The notes under the pieces: model-generated
Told to the model about the DNA's origin: nothing
The model's database searches: none
The model's input: only the letters and a program-made list of their open reading frames with translations
NCBI GenBank assembly: GCA_903918045.1
Contig: CAIXCY010000060.1
Span: 1 to 64,000, forward strand
Direction: 5' to 3'
Length of the DNA: 64,000 nucleotides
Source of the DNA: an uncultured Bacteroidia bacterium
GTDB lineage: Bacteria > Bacteroidota > Bacteroidia > Bacteroidales > Prolixibacteraceae
Program-made: the position numbers and the translations under genes
Part shown: one piece after another, positions 26,710 through 36,655 of the stretch
Position numbering within the stretch: position 1 is the first letter of the stretch
Layout: every line of letters starts with the position of its first letter

Positions 26710-27837
26710 ATGTCAAATCAGGAAATGAACAAGCGTGAATTTCTGAAACAGGGTTTGGCAGCAACAAGCGCTATAACCTGTTCCCCGTTGATGAGCCTTG
26801 CCGGTGGGGAGAGCGAAAAGCTCTGGAAATGGAGTAAGGAGGGATTATTTTGGTCCCCAACCCCCAGAGGGACAAAGTGCCTGATATGCCCTAACGAATG
26901 TGTGATAAAGGAGGGGGAATCGGGACTTTGTCATAACCGGGTAAACCACCAGGGGGTTTTATATTCAATAGCCTACGGAAACCCCTGCGCCGTAAATATC
27001 GATCCGATAGAGAAAAAACCATTTAACCATTTTTTGCCTGGATCAAAAGCCTTTTCAATTGGAACTGCAGGGTGCAATCTTGCCTGTATGAACTGTCAAA
27101 ACTGGACAATCTCGCAGACCAGTCCAAAAGAGACCCGGAACTATGATTTAATGCCCGATAAACTAATTACAGAAACAATTGCAAATAATTGTCAATCTAT
27201 AGCTTACACCTATTCAGAACCGATTTCATTCTATGAATACACGTTTGACTCAGCCAAACTGGCAAGGGAGCATGGGATTAAAAATGTGCTTGTGACAGCG
27301 GGGTATATCAATGAAGAGCCACTTCGCAATCTCTGCAAATATATTGATGCTGCAAGAGTTGACCTCAAATCGTTCAGTAATGATATTTATATGAAATTGA
27401 GTGCCGGATCGTTACAGCCCGTATTAAACACACTGAAAATTTTGGCCGATGCCGGTGTTTGGCTGGAAGTTGTCAACCTGATTGTCCCCGGATGGACAGA
27501 CGATCCGGAGATGATTAAAAGGATGTGTAACTGGCTGTCAAAAAACGGACTGGCGAACTATCCGCTTCACTTTGACCGTTTTCATCCTGAATATAAACTT
27601 ACACAGTTATCAGCCACTCCGATTGGTGTACTTACGATGGCACGTGAGATTGCAATTTCGGAAGGGATAAAATATGTTTATATTGGCAATGTTCCTGGCC
27701 TTGATGCACAAAACACCTATTGCCCTAAATGCCATGATTTAGTGGTTGAGAGACACGGATTTTCGGTACTTCAAAAAAACCTTGTCAAAGGTTGTTGCTC
27801 TAAATGCGGTGAAAAATTGCCGGGTATCTGGCAATAA
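26710..27837 (+). CDS. amrS: AmmeMemoRadiSam system radical SAM enzyme with Tat-like leader
   Basis: 375 residues. The N-terminus NKREFLKQGLAATSAIT resembles a twin-arginine leader (KR in place of RR). Then come an extra Cys set (CLICPNEC...GLC, about residues 57-77) and the radical SAM motif GCNLACMNCQNW (CX3CX2C), with PFNHFLPGSKAFSIGT before it as in AmrS and PflA-type proteins. The C-terminus has CPKC...CCSKCG, a zinc-ribbon or further cluster site (about 338-371). The MEMO-AMMECR1 fusion is two genes upstream, supporting the call. If the leader works, the folded Fe-S enzyme would be exported or membrane-anchored, which is unusual for a radical SAM enzyme because its reductant is normally cytoplasmic. 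Confidence 0.9.
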   Translation: MSNQEMNKREFLKQGLAATSAITCSPLMSLAGGESEKLWKWSKEGLFWSPTPRGTKCLICPNECVIKEGESGLCHNRVNHQGVLYSIAYGNPCAVNIDPIEKKPFNHFLPGSKAFSIGTAGCNLACMNCQNWTISQTSPKETRNYDLMPDKLITETIANNCQSIAYTYSEPISFYEYTFDSAKLAREHGIKNVLVTAGYINEEPLRNLCKYIDAARVDLKSFSNDIYMKLSAGSLQPVLNTLKILADAGVWLEVVNLIVPGWTDDPEMIKRMCNWLSKNGLANYPLHFDRFHPEYKLTQLSATPIGVLTMAREIAISEGIKYVYIGNVPGLDAQNTYCPKCHDLVVERHGFSVLQKNLVKGCCSKCGEKLPGIWQ

Positions 27838-27874
27838 CCTTTCTCAAAAAAAATGTTAATTTATTTAAGAAAAG

Positions 27875-28330
27875 TTATTGTAGAATAAGCCCCCTTAGGT
27901 TTGTAATTAATTTGCTTCTAAGCCGAAAGGGTACAGCAGATAAACTGATCCAGGGATAATCAGCCAAGCCTTTGCCTACCCTGACTGTAAATCGCATTTC
28001 CCATTTCAATCCCAACAGATAGGTTCGAATTTCGACATTTCGAAGTTGACTGACCGGAATTTCAACCAACCTGAAGAGTCTGTCAACCGCAAAAATGGAA
28101 TAATACCTCACAATTAACTTATCCTTCTGTACCGTAACCCGTAGATATTGAAAGTTCATCATGGCAATTATGGCCATGGTAACCAGAAACAACCCGGCTA
28201 AAATAACGGCTGCTGCAAATAAATCGATATAAATGAGGAATGCAACCGTAAAAAGCCAGCATAACCCCAAAACCAGGAAGCCCATCCTGAGTCGTTTTAC
28301 CCATTTGCTGTTACTAAAATCCATATTCAA
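27875..28330 (-). CDS. Small membrane protein with PH-like domain
   Basis: 151 residues. Two membrane helices (about 15-35 and 38-60) are followed by about 85 residues of beta-rich sequence (LRVTVQKDKLIVRYYSIFAVDRLFRLVEIPVSQLRNVEI) like bacterial PH-type domains. It converges with the radical SAM gene (37 bp apart) and is divergent from aroB (83 bp). No specific function is recognised. Confidence 0.7.
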   Translation of the reverse strand: MNMDFSNSKWVKRLRMGFLVLGLCWLFTVAFLIYIDLFAAAVILAGLFLVTMAIIAMMNFQYLRVTVQKDKLIVRYYSIFAVDRLFRLVEIPVSQLRNVEIRTYLLGLKWEMRFTVRVGKGLADYPWISLSAVPFRLRSKLITNLRGLILQ

Positions 28331-28360
28331 CGTTATTAAATAGTCTTCTAAAGGCTGTAA

Positions 28361-28394
28361 TTGGAATCCAAGCTAACAAAATATTGTAACTTTG
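28361..28394 (+). promoter_or_regulatory. Bacteroidota promoter of the aroB-aroA operon
   Basis: TTG (28361-28363), a 23-bp spacer, then TAACTTTG (28387-28394), matching TAnnTTTG, 19 bp before the aroB ATG. Confidence 0.55.
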
Positions 28395-28413
28395 CCCCAA
28401 ATAAAACACTAAA

Positions 28414-29487
28414 ATGAATAATTATCCGACATACCACGCCTCAATAATCGTCACAAGCGAGATTGAAGTTGAATTGGGAAAGATCCTTTCACGCTATCCC
28501 AAAGATAAGCTATTTCTTGTCACAGAAACTAATTGTGACCTATTTTGTCTTCCCCTTATTCACAAAACAATCGGTTTTGAGCACCTGAAAAAGGTTGTAA
28601 TCCCTGCAGGGGAGGAGAATAAAAAACTCACTTCAGTTGAGAAAATCTGGCTTTTTTTAAGTCAGAGTGGTGCAGACCGTAAATCACTTGTCGTAAATCT
28701 GGGGGGAGGAATGCTAACCGATCTTGGCAGTTTTGCTGCCTCAACCTTCAAAAGGGGGATGGATTTTGTGAATATTCCAACAACGCTTTTGTCGCAGGTT
28801 GACGCCTCTGTGGGTGGAAAAACCGGATTCAATTTCAATGGTTTAAAAAATGAAATTGGGGTGATAAATCAACCGATGAGCGTACTGATCGACACAAGAT
28901 TCCTTCAGAGTATTGATATTCCGAATTTAATTTCGGGTTATGCTGAAATGGTCAAACATGGTCTGATCTATTCGAAGGAACATTTGGAAGAGGTTCGTAA
29001 TTTCGATTCAAAAAATCCTGACCTAAATATCCTTCGCGGAATAATTGCCCGGTCAGTGGCCATTAAAGATTCGTTTGTATTCCGCGATCCCAACGAAAAC
29101 AATATCCGCAAGGCTCTTAATTTCGGACATACAATTGGACATGCCTTTGAAAGTTTCGCCATGGAAACCGATAAACCCTTACTTCACGGTTATGCCGTGG
29201 CCTATGGGATGATAGCCGAACTTTATCTCTCGCATAAAATATGTGATCTGCCAATGGCAACCGTTACAGAGCTAACAGACTGGCTTATTGATGTCTATGG
29301 GAGATATTCAATAGCCGAAAGTTCCTTTGAGTCGCTCTACCAATTGATGACACACGATAAGAAGAACGAAGGAAAACGGGTGAATTTTACCCTTATTCCC
29401 TACATCGGCGAAGTTGCAATCAATCAAAATTGCGATAAAAACCTTGTGTTCGAGGCTTTGGATTACTTTAAAAAAATCAATCGTTGA
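28414..29487 (+). CDS. aroB: 3-dehydroquinate synthase
   Basis: 357 residues, usual family length. NAD-binding GGGMLTDLGSFAASTFKRG, the substrate loop IPTTLLSQVDASVGGKTGFN, and zinc ligands in SGYAEMVKHGLI and the NFGHTIGHAFE motif are all present. The enzyme converts DAHP to 3-dehydroquinate, step two of the shikimate pathway, in the cytoplasm. aroA follows 9 nt later, so they form an operon. Confidence 0.96.
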   Translation: MNNYPTYHASIIVTSEIEVELGKILSRYPKDKLFLVTETNCDLFCLPLIHKTIGFEHLKKVVIPAGEENKKLTSVEKIWLFLSQSGADRKSLVVNLGGGMLTDLGSFAASTFKRGMDFVNIPTTLLSQVDASVGGKTGFNFNGLKNEIGVINQPMSVLIDTRFLQSIDIPNLISGYAEMVKHGLIYSKEHLEEVRNFDSKNPDLNILRGIIARSVAIKDSFVFRDPNENNIRKALNFGHTIGHAFESFAMETDKPLLHGYAVAYGMIAELYLSHKICDLPMATVTELTDWLIDVYGRYSIAESSFESLYQLMTHDKKNEGKRVNFTLIPYIGEVAINQNCDKNLVFEALDYFKKINR

Positions 29488-29496
29488 GACTCAGCC

Positions 29497-30735
29497 ATGC
29501 AGTATAACATAACCAAACCAGATAGATTTCTGAAAGGCGAGGTTACCCTCCCTTCCTCTAAAAGCATAAGCAACAGAGTTTTAATTATTAATTCGTTGAG
29601 CTATTCACCCTATTCGATTGAAAACCTATCCGATAGTGATGATACCAGCGTCTTGGAGAAGGTTCTCAACAGTAATACAAGTCATTTTGATATTGGTCAT
29701 GCCGGGACCGCAATGCGATTTTTAACAGCATTTTTGTCAAAAATAGCAGGAGAATGGACCGTGACCGGTTCCCAAAGAATGCAACAACGCCCCATCGGGA
29801 TACTGGTGGATGCTTTACGAAAACTTGGCGCTTCGATTGAATACCTCGGAGAGGATGGATTTCCCCCTTTACGAATTCTTGGATCAGCCTTAACCGGTAC
29901 GGAAATAGCGCTAGATGGAAGTATCAGCAGTCAATATATATCTGCATTACTGATGATTGCACCCACAATTCGGGGGGGGATGACCCTGAAGCTTCTCAAT
30001 CGGATCACTTCAAAGCCCTATATTGAGCTTACCCTTCAATTAATGAAACAATTTGGAGTTGAGTATACCTGGATTGGGAACGAGATCCGGATTGAAGAGC
30101 AACACTATAAACCCATAAAATTTGAGGTAGAAGCAGATTGGTCAGGAGCATCGTATTGGTATGCCATGGCAGCGTTATCTGACGAGTGTGATTTATCGCT
30201 CAAAGGATTACGTTTGAAGAGTCTTCAGGGGGACTCCACCCAATCGGAATGGTTCAGGGAATATTTTGGTGTATACTCTGTCCAGGAGGGAAACGATGTC
30301 CGTCTGACAAAAATAGATGTCCCCACTCCACGAAATATTGAAATCAATTTTATAGAAAATCCGGATATTGCACAAACTTTTGCGGTTCTTGCCGTATGCA
30401 AAAAAATCCCATTTCACTTTTCAGGATTACTAACCCTTAAAATTAAAGAGACCGATCGAATCCTGGCTTTGCAGAATGAGATATCAAAGTTGGGAGCTAT
30501 TCTAACAGAACCAACCAGCGGTGATCTTTTGTGGAATGGAGCGATTGAAACTAACCTGGTACACGATCCACCGGTAGTAAAAACTTATCATGATCATCGT
30601 ATGGCTCTGGCCTTTGCACCGGCATCGATGGTTTATCCGCAGGTAATCATTGATGATCCACTGGTAATTACAAAATCATATCCGGGCTATTGGAATGATT
30701 TAAAGAAGGTGGGATTTGAAATAGAAGAATCCTAA
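29497..30735 (+). CDS. aroA: 3-phosphoshikimate 1-carboxyvinyltransferase (EPSP synthase)
   Basis: 412 residues, slightly shorter than the usual 425-450. Seen are LPSSKSISNRVLIINSL (shikimate-3-phosphate binding), GHAGTAMRFLTAFLS (PEP/glyphosate region; the common GNAGTAMR has H for N here), RPIGILVDALRKLGA, SSQYISALLMIAP, KIKETDRI and TYHDHRMALAFA. It joins PEP to shikimate-3-phosphate in aromatic amino acid synthesis. It lies 9 nt downstream of aroB. Confidence 0.96.
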   Translation: MQYNITKPDRFLKGEVTLPSSKSISNRVLIINSLSYSPYSIENLSDSDDTSVLEKVLNSNTSHFDIGHAGTAMRFLTAFLSKIAGEWTVTGSQRMQQRPIGILVDALRKLGASIEYLGEDGFPPLRILGSALTGTEIALDGSISSQYISALLMIAPTIRGGMTLKLLNRITSKPYIELTLQLMKQFGVEYTWIGNEIRIEEQHYKPIKFEVEADWSGASYWYAMAALSDECDLSLKGLRLKSLQGDSTQSEWFREYFGVYSVQEGNDVRLTKIDVPTPRNIEINFIENPDIAQTFAVLAVCKKIPFHFSGLLTLKIKETDRILALQNEISKLGAILTEPTSGDLLWNGAIETNLVHDPPVVKTYHDHRMALAFAPASMVYPQVIIDDPLVITKSYPGYWNDLKKVGFEIEES

Positions 30736-30830
30736 TCAACCTGTCAATTTAAGATTGGAAGGACATTTTACGGAATAAAGCAAGGCGATAAACCCGATGG
30801 TAATAGGCAGTAACTGCAAGTAAGCCGCTG

Positions 30831-30861
30831 TTTGCCTTTACAGGATTTATCCCTATCTTTG
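30831..30861 (+). promoter_or_regulatory. Bacteroidota promoter before the MgtC/DUF4010 gene
   Basis: TTTG (30831-30834), a 19-bp spacer and TATCTTTG (30854-30861) form a close match to TTTG-N19-TAnnTTTG. The -7 box ends 18 bp before ATG 30880. It overlaps a possible TTG start at 30832, which argues that the protein begins at 30880. Confidence 0.65.
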
Positions 30862-30879
30862 TTCTTCAACCTTTATGGT

Positions 30880-32166
30880 ATGTCTATCCAGAATCTTATT
30901 CCAGAAGAATTTGTCAGGTTCCTGTTGGTGCTGGTCTTTTCTTTGATTATTGGTCTTGAACAACGCAGGCATCATATCACCGAAAATGAAGCTTTATTGT
31001 TTGGCACCGACCGTACCTTCACATTCATCGGTTTATTTGGATATGTTCTGTTTATTGCAGACCCAAAATCCTATCTGCCGTTTTTAACCGGTCTGGTGAT
31101 CATCGGCATATTACTGGCTATTCAGTATTATCAAAAGATTCATCAATACAATTATTACGGCATAACCAGTTCTGTATTGGCATTGCTGACCTATTGCCTT
31201 CCAATTCTGGTAATCACACAGCCCGTATGGTTACTGCTATCATTCGTTGTAGTGATTCTTATCTTAACTGAACTTAAAGGCGATCTGATCTCACTTTCAA
31301 AGAAAGCCTCTGAAGAGGAGTTTATTACATTAGCCAAGTTTATTGCATTTATCGGAGTTATTCTTCCTTTGCTACCGGATAATCCGATTTCAGGTCAGAT
31401 TCCAATTTCACCTTACCGATTATGGCTGGCGGTAGTCGTTGTCTCTGGAATTTCATACATCAGCTACCTGCTGAAGAAATTTGTTTTTCCGGACTCGGGA
31501 ATTATGGTTACCGGAATGCTGGGAGGTCTGTATAGCAGTACAACAACAACTGTTATTATCGCCCGTCGTGAGAAGGAAGGACAAGCGGGAGAAGGGGGTC
31601 AGGCAGTTTCAGCAATAATGATGGCAAATGGGATGATGTACCTGAGAATTCTTATTTTGTCGTTTCTTTTTATGCCCTCTATTGCAACTTCATTGGCTAT
31701 CCCCTTCCTGGCGCTATTTATAATCTGCGGAATCCTTTCCAAAATATCATACAAAAACGGGAAGTCAAATTCGGACTCCCTAAGCGATAATCAGAATATT
31801 CAGAACAACAAAAATCCATTGGAGTTTAAAACTGCCTTACTATTTGGTCTGCTGTTTGTTATATTTGGAATGATCACCAATTATGTGATGAAAAGCTATG
31901 GAAATTCCGGAATAACTTCTTTGGCATTTGTCGTTGGGATTACCGATATCGACCCTTTTCTGCTTAACCTTTTACAAGGCACCGGTGGGATTGCCGAATC
32001 TACCATTGCCTTGGCAATTATAAATGCAACCACCAGTAACAATCTTCTGAAGATGATTTACGCGACAACCTTATGCAGTAAAGTGATTCGCAAAAGCTTG
32101 TTCATCGATTTTTCGATTCTGATTATTACGGGTGCACTTCTTTCGATCCTGTGCTATCTTCTGTAA
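30880..32166 (+). CDS. MgtC/SapB family membrane protein with DUF4010 domain
   Basis: 428 residues from ATG 30880. An upstream in-frame TTG (30832) would add 16 residues but lies within a good promoter. The N-terminal MgtC-like part (FVRFLLVLVFSLIIGLEQRRH...TFTFIGLFGY) has about five helices. The C-terminal DUF4010 part has GGLYSSTTTTVIIARREKE and a second set of helices up to about 428. The family is linked to magnesium homeostasis or stress survival, but this long bacterial form is not well characterised. The gene probably stands alone, with its own promoter and 144 bp after aroA. Confidence 0.8.
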   Translation: MSIQNLIPEEFVRFLLVLVFSLIIGLEQRRHHITENEALLFGTDRTFTFIGLFGYVLFIADPKSYLPFLTGLVIIGILLAIQYYQKIHQYNYYGITSSVLALLTYCLPILVITQPVWLLLSFVVVILILTELKGDLISLSKKASEEEFITLAKFIAFIGVILPLLPDNPISGQIPISPYRLWLAVVVVSGISYISYLLKKFVFPDSGIMVTGMLGGLYSSTTTTVIIARREKEGQAGEGGQAVSAIMMANGMMYLRILILSFLFMPSIATSLAIPFLALFIICGILSKISYKNGKSNSDSLSDNQNIQNNKNPLEFKTALLFGLLFVIFGMITNYVMKSYGNSGITSLAFVVGITDIDPFLLNLLQGTGGIAESTIALAIINATTSNNLLKMIYATTLCSKVIRKSLFIDFSILIITGALLSILCYLL

Positions 32167-32194
32167 ATTTATTTTTATCCTGCTTTATTTTTTT

Positions 32195-32202
32195 TACTTT
32201 TG
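32195..32202 (+). promoter_or_regulatory. -7 box (TACTTTTG) of the hybrid sensor gene
   Basis: TACTTTTG matches TAnnTTTG and lies 49 bp before the ATG. The upstream 30 bp are T-rich without a clear TTG, so the -33 element is not supported. Confidence 0.4.
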
Positions 32203-32251
32203 TAACTATATTTACCTATAAAATAATTTTAAATAGCTCCGGTAACGATTA

Positions 32252-35200
32252 ATGAAAAGCCTAAAATCCATATTGTTTTTACTCGTTCTGCTTATTTCTT
32301 CTGTGGCCTTTAGTCAGAATCAGCAATTAAATTTTGACAGGATAGGATCCAGAGAGGGGTTATCTGATCTCAATCCCTTGTGTATCATACAGGATAGCCG
32401 TGGATTCATCTGGATAGGAACAGAAAATGGATTGAACCGGTATGACGGCCATCAGTTTAAGGTTTTTTATAACGATCCGGCCGATTCAACCACGCTCAGC
32501 AGTAACTATGTTAAAGATATTCTGGAAGATGGTCACGGGGATCTCTGGATCGCCACACATGGTGGAGGATTAAATCGATTCGACCGCAAAAAGAATAGCT
32601 TTAGTCATTTCCTTTACGATCCGGCTAATCCCAACACTGTTTCATCCAATATGATCAATAAAATTGTAAAGGAGAGCAGCGGAAAATTCTGGATTGCAAC
32701 CAGTGATGGTTTAGTTCTGTTCGATCCGTTGTCCAATCGTTTTACCAAATTAAGTCATAAAAATAATAATCCTTCATCACTAAGCGATAACAATTTAACA
32801 ACAGCCCTGCTAGACAGCAAAGGGGATCTTTGGCTTGGAACACTTTCAGGAGGTCTTAACCGTTTCGTGAGAAAAGACAGTACCTTTATACGGTATACAC
32901 ATAACCGAACCGATCAAAAGACAATTTCCGGCGATAACATCAGCGCTATATTTGAGGATAGCGATCATCGGCTGTGGATAGGGACCAAGGGAGACGGGCT
33001 AAACCTGCTTGACACCGAAACCGGAACATTCACACACTTCCGAAATACTGCTGATGCTAACTCATTAATTAAAGATGATGTGCAGACAATCAACGAGGAC
33101 AACAATAAAAATCTTTGGGTTGGGACTGAAAATGGAGGGATAAGCATCTTCAACTATCAATCCGGTAAATTCCGGAATTGTTTGAACGATGAGATCGATG
33201 ACCACAGTTTATCTACAAATTCTGCAGATGTAATCACACGGGATAAAACGGGAAATATGTGGATTGGTTTGTTTTCAGGCGGCGTATGCCTTCATAAAGT
33301 GAACAGCGATCTTTTTGCCCATTACAAGCATAATTCTGAAAGAGGGAGTCTTTCAAATAATTTTGTATTAAGCATTTTAGAGGATCAGCACAACAACTTA
33401 TGGGTTGGAACCGACGGAGGTGGTTTAAACCGGTTTAACCGGAAAACAGGAAAGTCAGACCTGTTTAAACACAAGGCTTCAGGCAACAGTATATCAGGCG
33501 ACTACATTATTACACTGGCTGAAGATTCAAAAAACAACCTCTGGATTGGAACATGGGGTGAAGGACTAAATAAATTGAATTATACTACCGGGAAATTCAC
33601 ACAATTCAAATCCGATCCAACTAATCCTTCAGGATTAACGAACAACAATATTTATGATGTTACAATTGCAAGAGATGGCAGGATCTGGATAGGAACTCAT
33701 GGAGGTGGGCTAACTATTTATGATGAAAACACGAAAAAATTTACAAGTTTCAGATACGATAAAGATAATCCGACAAGCCTAAGTAGTGATGAGATCTCCG
33801 ATATTCTTGAAGATCGCAATGGGAATATGTGGATCGGAACCTTTAACGGGGGAATTGATCTTTATGAGCCGGCGACAAACAGTTTTACCAGGTTTAACAA
33901 AGAAAACAACCGTCTTATAAGCAATTCCATACATCAATTTTTAGAAACAAAATCAGGCGTTATATATATTTCTACACTCAATGGAGGCCTGAGCTATTTT
34001 GATCCGGGAAACCGAATATTTATTCCTGTCGAAACAATAAACGGATTTCCAAGCAAATGTATCTTTGCGGCACTGGAGGATTCCAGGGGTGCTATTTGGG
34101 TAAGTACCAATAAGGGTATTTCTAAATATGATCCGGCAAATAAAATTGTAAAGAACTTTACCCTGGAAGATGGGTTGCAGGGTGAAGCGTTTAAACCACA
34201 TTCGGCCTGGGCTGGGAAATCGGGGAAATTCTATTTTGGTGGAATTAACGGATTCAACTCCTTCTCCCCAGAGCAGGTTGTTGAAAAATCGCTTAATTAC
34301 CGGATTGCCCTTACCGATTTTCAAATCTTTAACAAAAGTGTCCCAATAGCAAAGAATCTGAATGACCCCTCTCCGTTAAAAGAAGATATCTCAGAAACAA
34401 AACAATTAACAATACCATATACTGCTTCGGTAATCACCATTGGTTATGTTTCTCTGGATTATACTTCTCCTTTAAATAAAATTTATGCCTATAAGCTTAA
34501 CGGATTCGATCAGCAGTGGAACATCGTTTCGAATCAGAATTCTGCCACGTATACAAATTTAAATCCCGGAGACTATGAATTTGTTGTGATCAGCCAGGCC
34601 AAATCAGGAGAATGGTCAACTGCAATCAGTGAAATTCAATTAATAATTGTGCCCCCGTTTTGGTTAACCTGGTGGTTCAAAGTTCTGGATTTACTATTTA
34701 TCGGCCTTACCCTTTTCGGGTTCTATAAATTTCGTGTAAATTCAATAAACAAAAAACGATTGAAACTTGAAAGACTTGTCAATGAACGTACTGCACAAAT
34801 CGTTCAACAAGCCGGGGAGTTACAAATTCTCAATTCGGAATTGCATAAACAGTCGGAAGAACTTCAGGAGCAAAAAATAATGGAGCAAAATGCAAGAAAG
34901 GACGCTGAGCACGCCAATGATGCTAAGAGTAAGTTTCTTGCAACAATGAGCCACGAAATTCGAACTCCGATGAATGGTGTTATTGGAATGTCATCCCTCC
35001 TTAGTCAAACTCAGCTAAGTTCCGAGCAGCGCGATTACAATGATACGATATTAACCTGTGGTGAAAATCTTATAGCGGTGATTGACGATATTCTTGATTT
35101 CTCGAAAATTGAATCGGGTATGATGGAAATGGAGCAAGCCGATTTTGATTTGCGAATCAGTATTGAAGAGGTGATGGATCTTTTCTCGCAAAAGACCTCC

Positions 35201-36463
35201 TCTAAAGGGATAGAACTGATTTATCAGATTGAACCAAATGTGCCGGAACAGTTAAACGGAGACAATCTAAGGTTAAAACAGATCCTTATAAACCTGATAA
35301 ACAATGCTATAAAATTCACACAGGAGGGAGAAGTATATTTAAAGATATATCTAATATCCAGCGAACCTCAAGGAAATGGAATTATTTTGGGATTTGATGT
35401 CCGTGACACGGGTATCGGAATCCCGCAGCATAAAATTGAAAATCTTTTCGATGCATTCACCCAGGTCGACGCCTCAACAACGCGAAGCTACGGCGGAACA
35501 GGATTGGGTCTTGCAATCTGCGACAGGCTTGTTAATCTAATGGGGGGTGAAATCAGTGTGATGAGCGAATTTGGAAACGGCTCTACTTTTACCTTTACAA
35601 TTCATTGTTCAACAAGTAAATCAGGCACTTTCAAACCTGTTCCCGAAAACCTGTCCAAAAATGGGCCTAATGCTGTTTTACTTGTTGGAACCAATAAAAC
35701 CAGTATGAACATTCTTAAAAGTCAGCTGGAAATTTTGAACCTTATTACTTTTACAGTTTATTCTGCCCGGGAAGCACTTAATTTTTTGCATTCCCCTGAA
35801 AAAATAGCTATTGTCATTACCGATAATTACCTTTCCGACTCCGACGCGACAACACTGGCTCAGGCTATAAAAATTGTTCCGGATCCTGCTAAGATTATTT
35901 TACTTACGACAATTGGCGACGAGACCTGGAAACAAAACCCTCACTTATTTGATTCAATTCTGACTAAACCTTTAAAGAAACAACGTCTTCTCAAAAGTCT
36001 CAGCGCTATTCTGGCACATGATCGGGATGTTACTAATGCATCAGCGTTACCTACCGGACTTTTGACAAGTTCCTTTGCAAAGGAGTTCCCCTTAACTATT
36101 TTGATAGCCGAAGATAATTTAATCAATCAAAAGCTTATTAATAATATTCTGGGCAAACTGGGATACAAAACAGAAATTGCAGCAAACGGGAAACTCGTCA
36201 TTGAGGCAATTCGGAAGCGCCATTTCGAGGTTATTTTAATGGATATCCAGATGCCTGAAATGGATGGATTTGAGACCACTCAAAATATCCGGCAAATGGA
36301 TATTGAACAACCATACATCATTGCATTGACTGCAAATGCGATGGCGGGAGATAAAGATAATTGCCTCAATGCAGGAATGAACGATTATATTGCAAAACCT
36401 ATCCGCAATATAGAAATTATGAAAAGACTGCGAATTGCAGCTGAATTCCGAACCCAAAAGTGA
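32252..36463 (+). CDS. Hybrid two-component sensor kinase: propeller, Y_Y_Y, kinase and two receivers
   Basis: 1403 residues. Signal peptide about 1-21; a periplasmic double beta-propeller of repeated (L/I)W(I/V)GT-(x)-GGG(L)NR(F) units to about 690; Y_Y_Y domain about 740-805; one membrane helix about 812-832; coiled coil about 840-885; HisKA with His901 in [11 protein letters not shown]; HATPase_c with [16 protein letters not shown] and [10 protein letters not shown]; receiver 1 about 1145-1255; receiver 2 about 1275-1400 with Asp1331 in [11 protein letters not shown]. Receiver 1 lacks the acidic pair (VLLVGTNK), so it looks degenerate. Unlike many Bacteroidota HTCS proteins it has no C-terminal AraC DNA-binding domain, so output must pass to another protein. 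It probably senses a glycan fragment; the starch locus begins just downstream on the other strand. Confidence 0.92.
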   Translation: MKSLKSILFLLVLLISSVAFSQNQQLNFDRIGSREGLSDLNPLCIIQDSRGFIWIGTENGLNRYDGHQFKVFYNDPADSTTLSSNYVKDILEDGHGDLWIATHGGGLNRFDRKKNSFSHFLYDPANPNTVSSNMINKIVKESSGKFWIATSDGLVLFDPLSNRFTKLSHKNNNPSSLSDNNLTTALLDSKGDLWLGTLSGGLNRFVRKDSTFIRYTHNRTDQKTISGDNISAIFEDSDHRLWIGTKGDGLNLLDTETGTFTHFRNTADANSLIKDDVQTINEDNNKNLWVGTENGGISIFNYQSGKFRNCLNDEIDDHSLSTNSADVITRDKTGNMWIGLFSGGVCLHKVNSDLFAHYKHNSERGSLSNNFVLSILEDQHNNLWVGTDGGGLNRFNRKTGKSDLFKHKASGNSISGDYIITLAEDSKNNLWIGTWGEGLNKLNYTTGKFTQFKSDPTNPSGLTNNNIYDVTIARDGRIWIGTHGGGLTIYDENTKKFTSFRYDKDNPTSLSSDEISDILEDRNGNMWIGTFNGGIDLYEPATNSFTRFNKENNRLISNSIHQFLETKSGVIYISTLNGGLSYFDPGNRIFIPVETINGFPSKCIFAALEDSRGAIWVSTNKGISKYDPANKIVKNFTLEDGLQGEAFKPHSAWAGKSGKFYFGGINGFNSFSPEQVVEKSLNYRIALTDFQIFNKSVPIAKNLNDPSPLKEDISETKQLTIPYTASVITIGYVSLDYTSPLNKIYAYKLNGFDQQWNIVSNQNSATYTNLNPGDYEFVVISQAKSGEWSTAISEIQLIIVPPFWLTWWFKVLDLLFIGLTLFGFYKFRVNSINKKRLKLERLVNERTAQIVQQAGELQILNSELHKQSEELQEQKIMEQNARKDAEHANDAKSKFLATMSHEIRTPMNGVIGMSSLLSQTQLSSEQRDYNDTILTCGENLIAVIDDILDFSKIESGMMEMEQADFDLRISIEEVMDLFSQKTSSKGIELIYQIEPNVPEQLNGDNLRLKQILINLINNAIKFTQEGEVYLKIYLISSEPQGNGIILGFDVRDTGIGIPQHKIENLFDAFTQVDASTTRSYGGTGLGLAICDRLVNLMGGEISVMSEFGNGSTFTFTIHCSTSKSGTFKPVPENLSKNGPNAVLLVGTNKTSMNILKSQLEILNLITFTVYSAREALNFLHSPEKIAIVITDNYLSDSDATTLAQAIKIVPDPAKIILLTTIGDETWKQNPHLFDSILTKPLKKQRLLKSLSAILAHDRDVTNASALPTGLLTSSFAKEFPLTILIAEDNLINQKLINNILGKLGYKTEIAANGKLVIEAIRKRHFEVILMDIQMPEMDGFETTQNIRQMDIEQPYIIALTANAMAGDKDNCLNAGMNDYIAKPIRNIEIMKRLRIAAEFRTQK

Positions 36464-36483
36464 TCAGATCAGCAACCGCTATC

Positions 36484-36566
36484 TGTAAATATTTTATCCT
36501 TTAGGCATTTTATTTTTAATTTGTGTAAATATTTTGCTGCACAGAGCACCAATCTGTAAATATTTT
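36484..36566 (+). repeat. Three direct repeats of TGTAAATATTTT
   Basis: Exact 12-bp copies occur at 36484-36495, 36524-36535 and 36555-36566, between the hybrid kinase and the stand-alone receiver gene. A similar string (CGTAAATATTTTTGCTG) occurs upstream of lacI near 48166-48181. They could be binding sites or AT-rich noise. Confidence 0.5.
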
Positions 36567-36655
36567 AATATATTTGTTCATTCTATTCTGATTTCCGGTT
36601 TAGTATTAAAAGTGTTTTTTTAGTGGCTAACTGCAATAATCAATGATGTTCTTTT

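Noticed and set aside
27835-27877. Weak stem TAACCTTTCT/AGAAAAGTTA as terminator between amrS and the PH-like gene
   Set aside because: One mismatch, long AT-rich loop and overlap with both stop codons; support is too thin to list.
30832-30879. TTG start adding 16 residues to the MgtC/DUF4010 protein
   Set aside because: The stretch overlaps a strong promoter whose transcript would begin after it.
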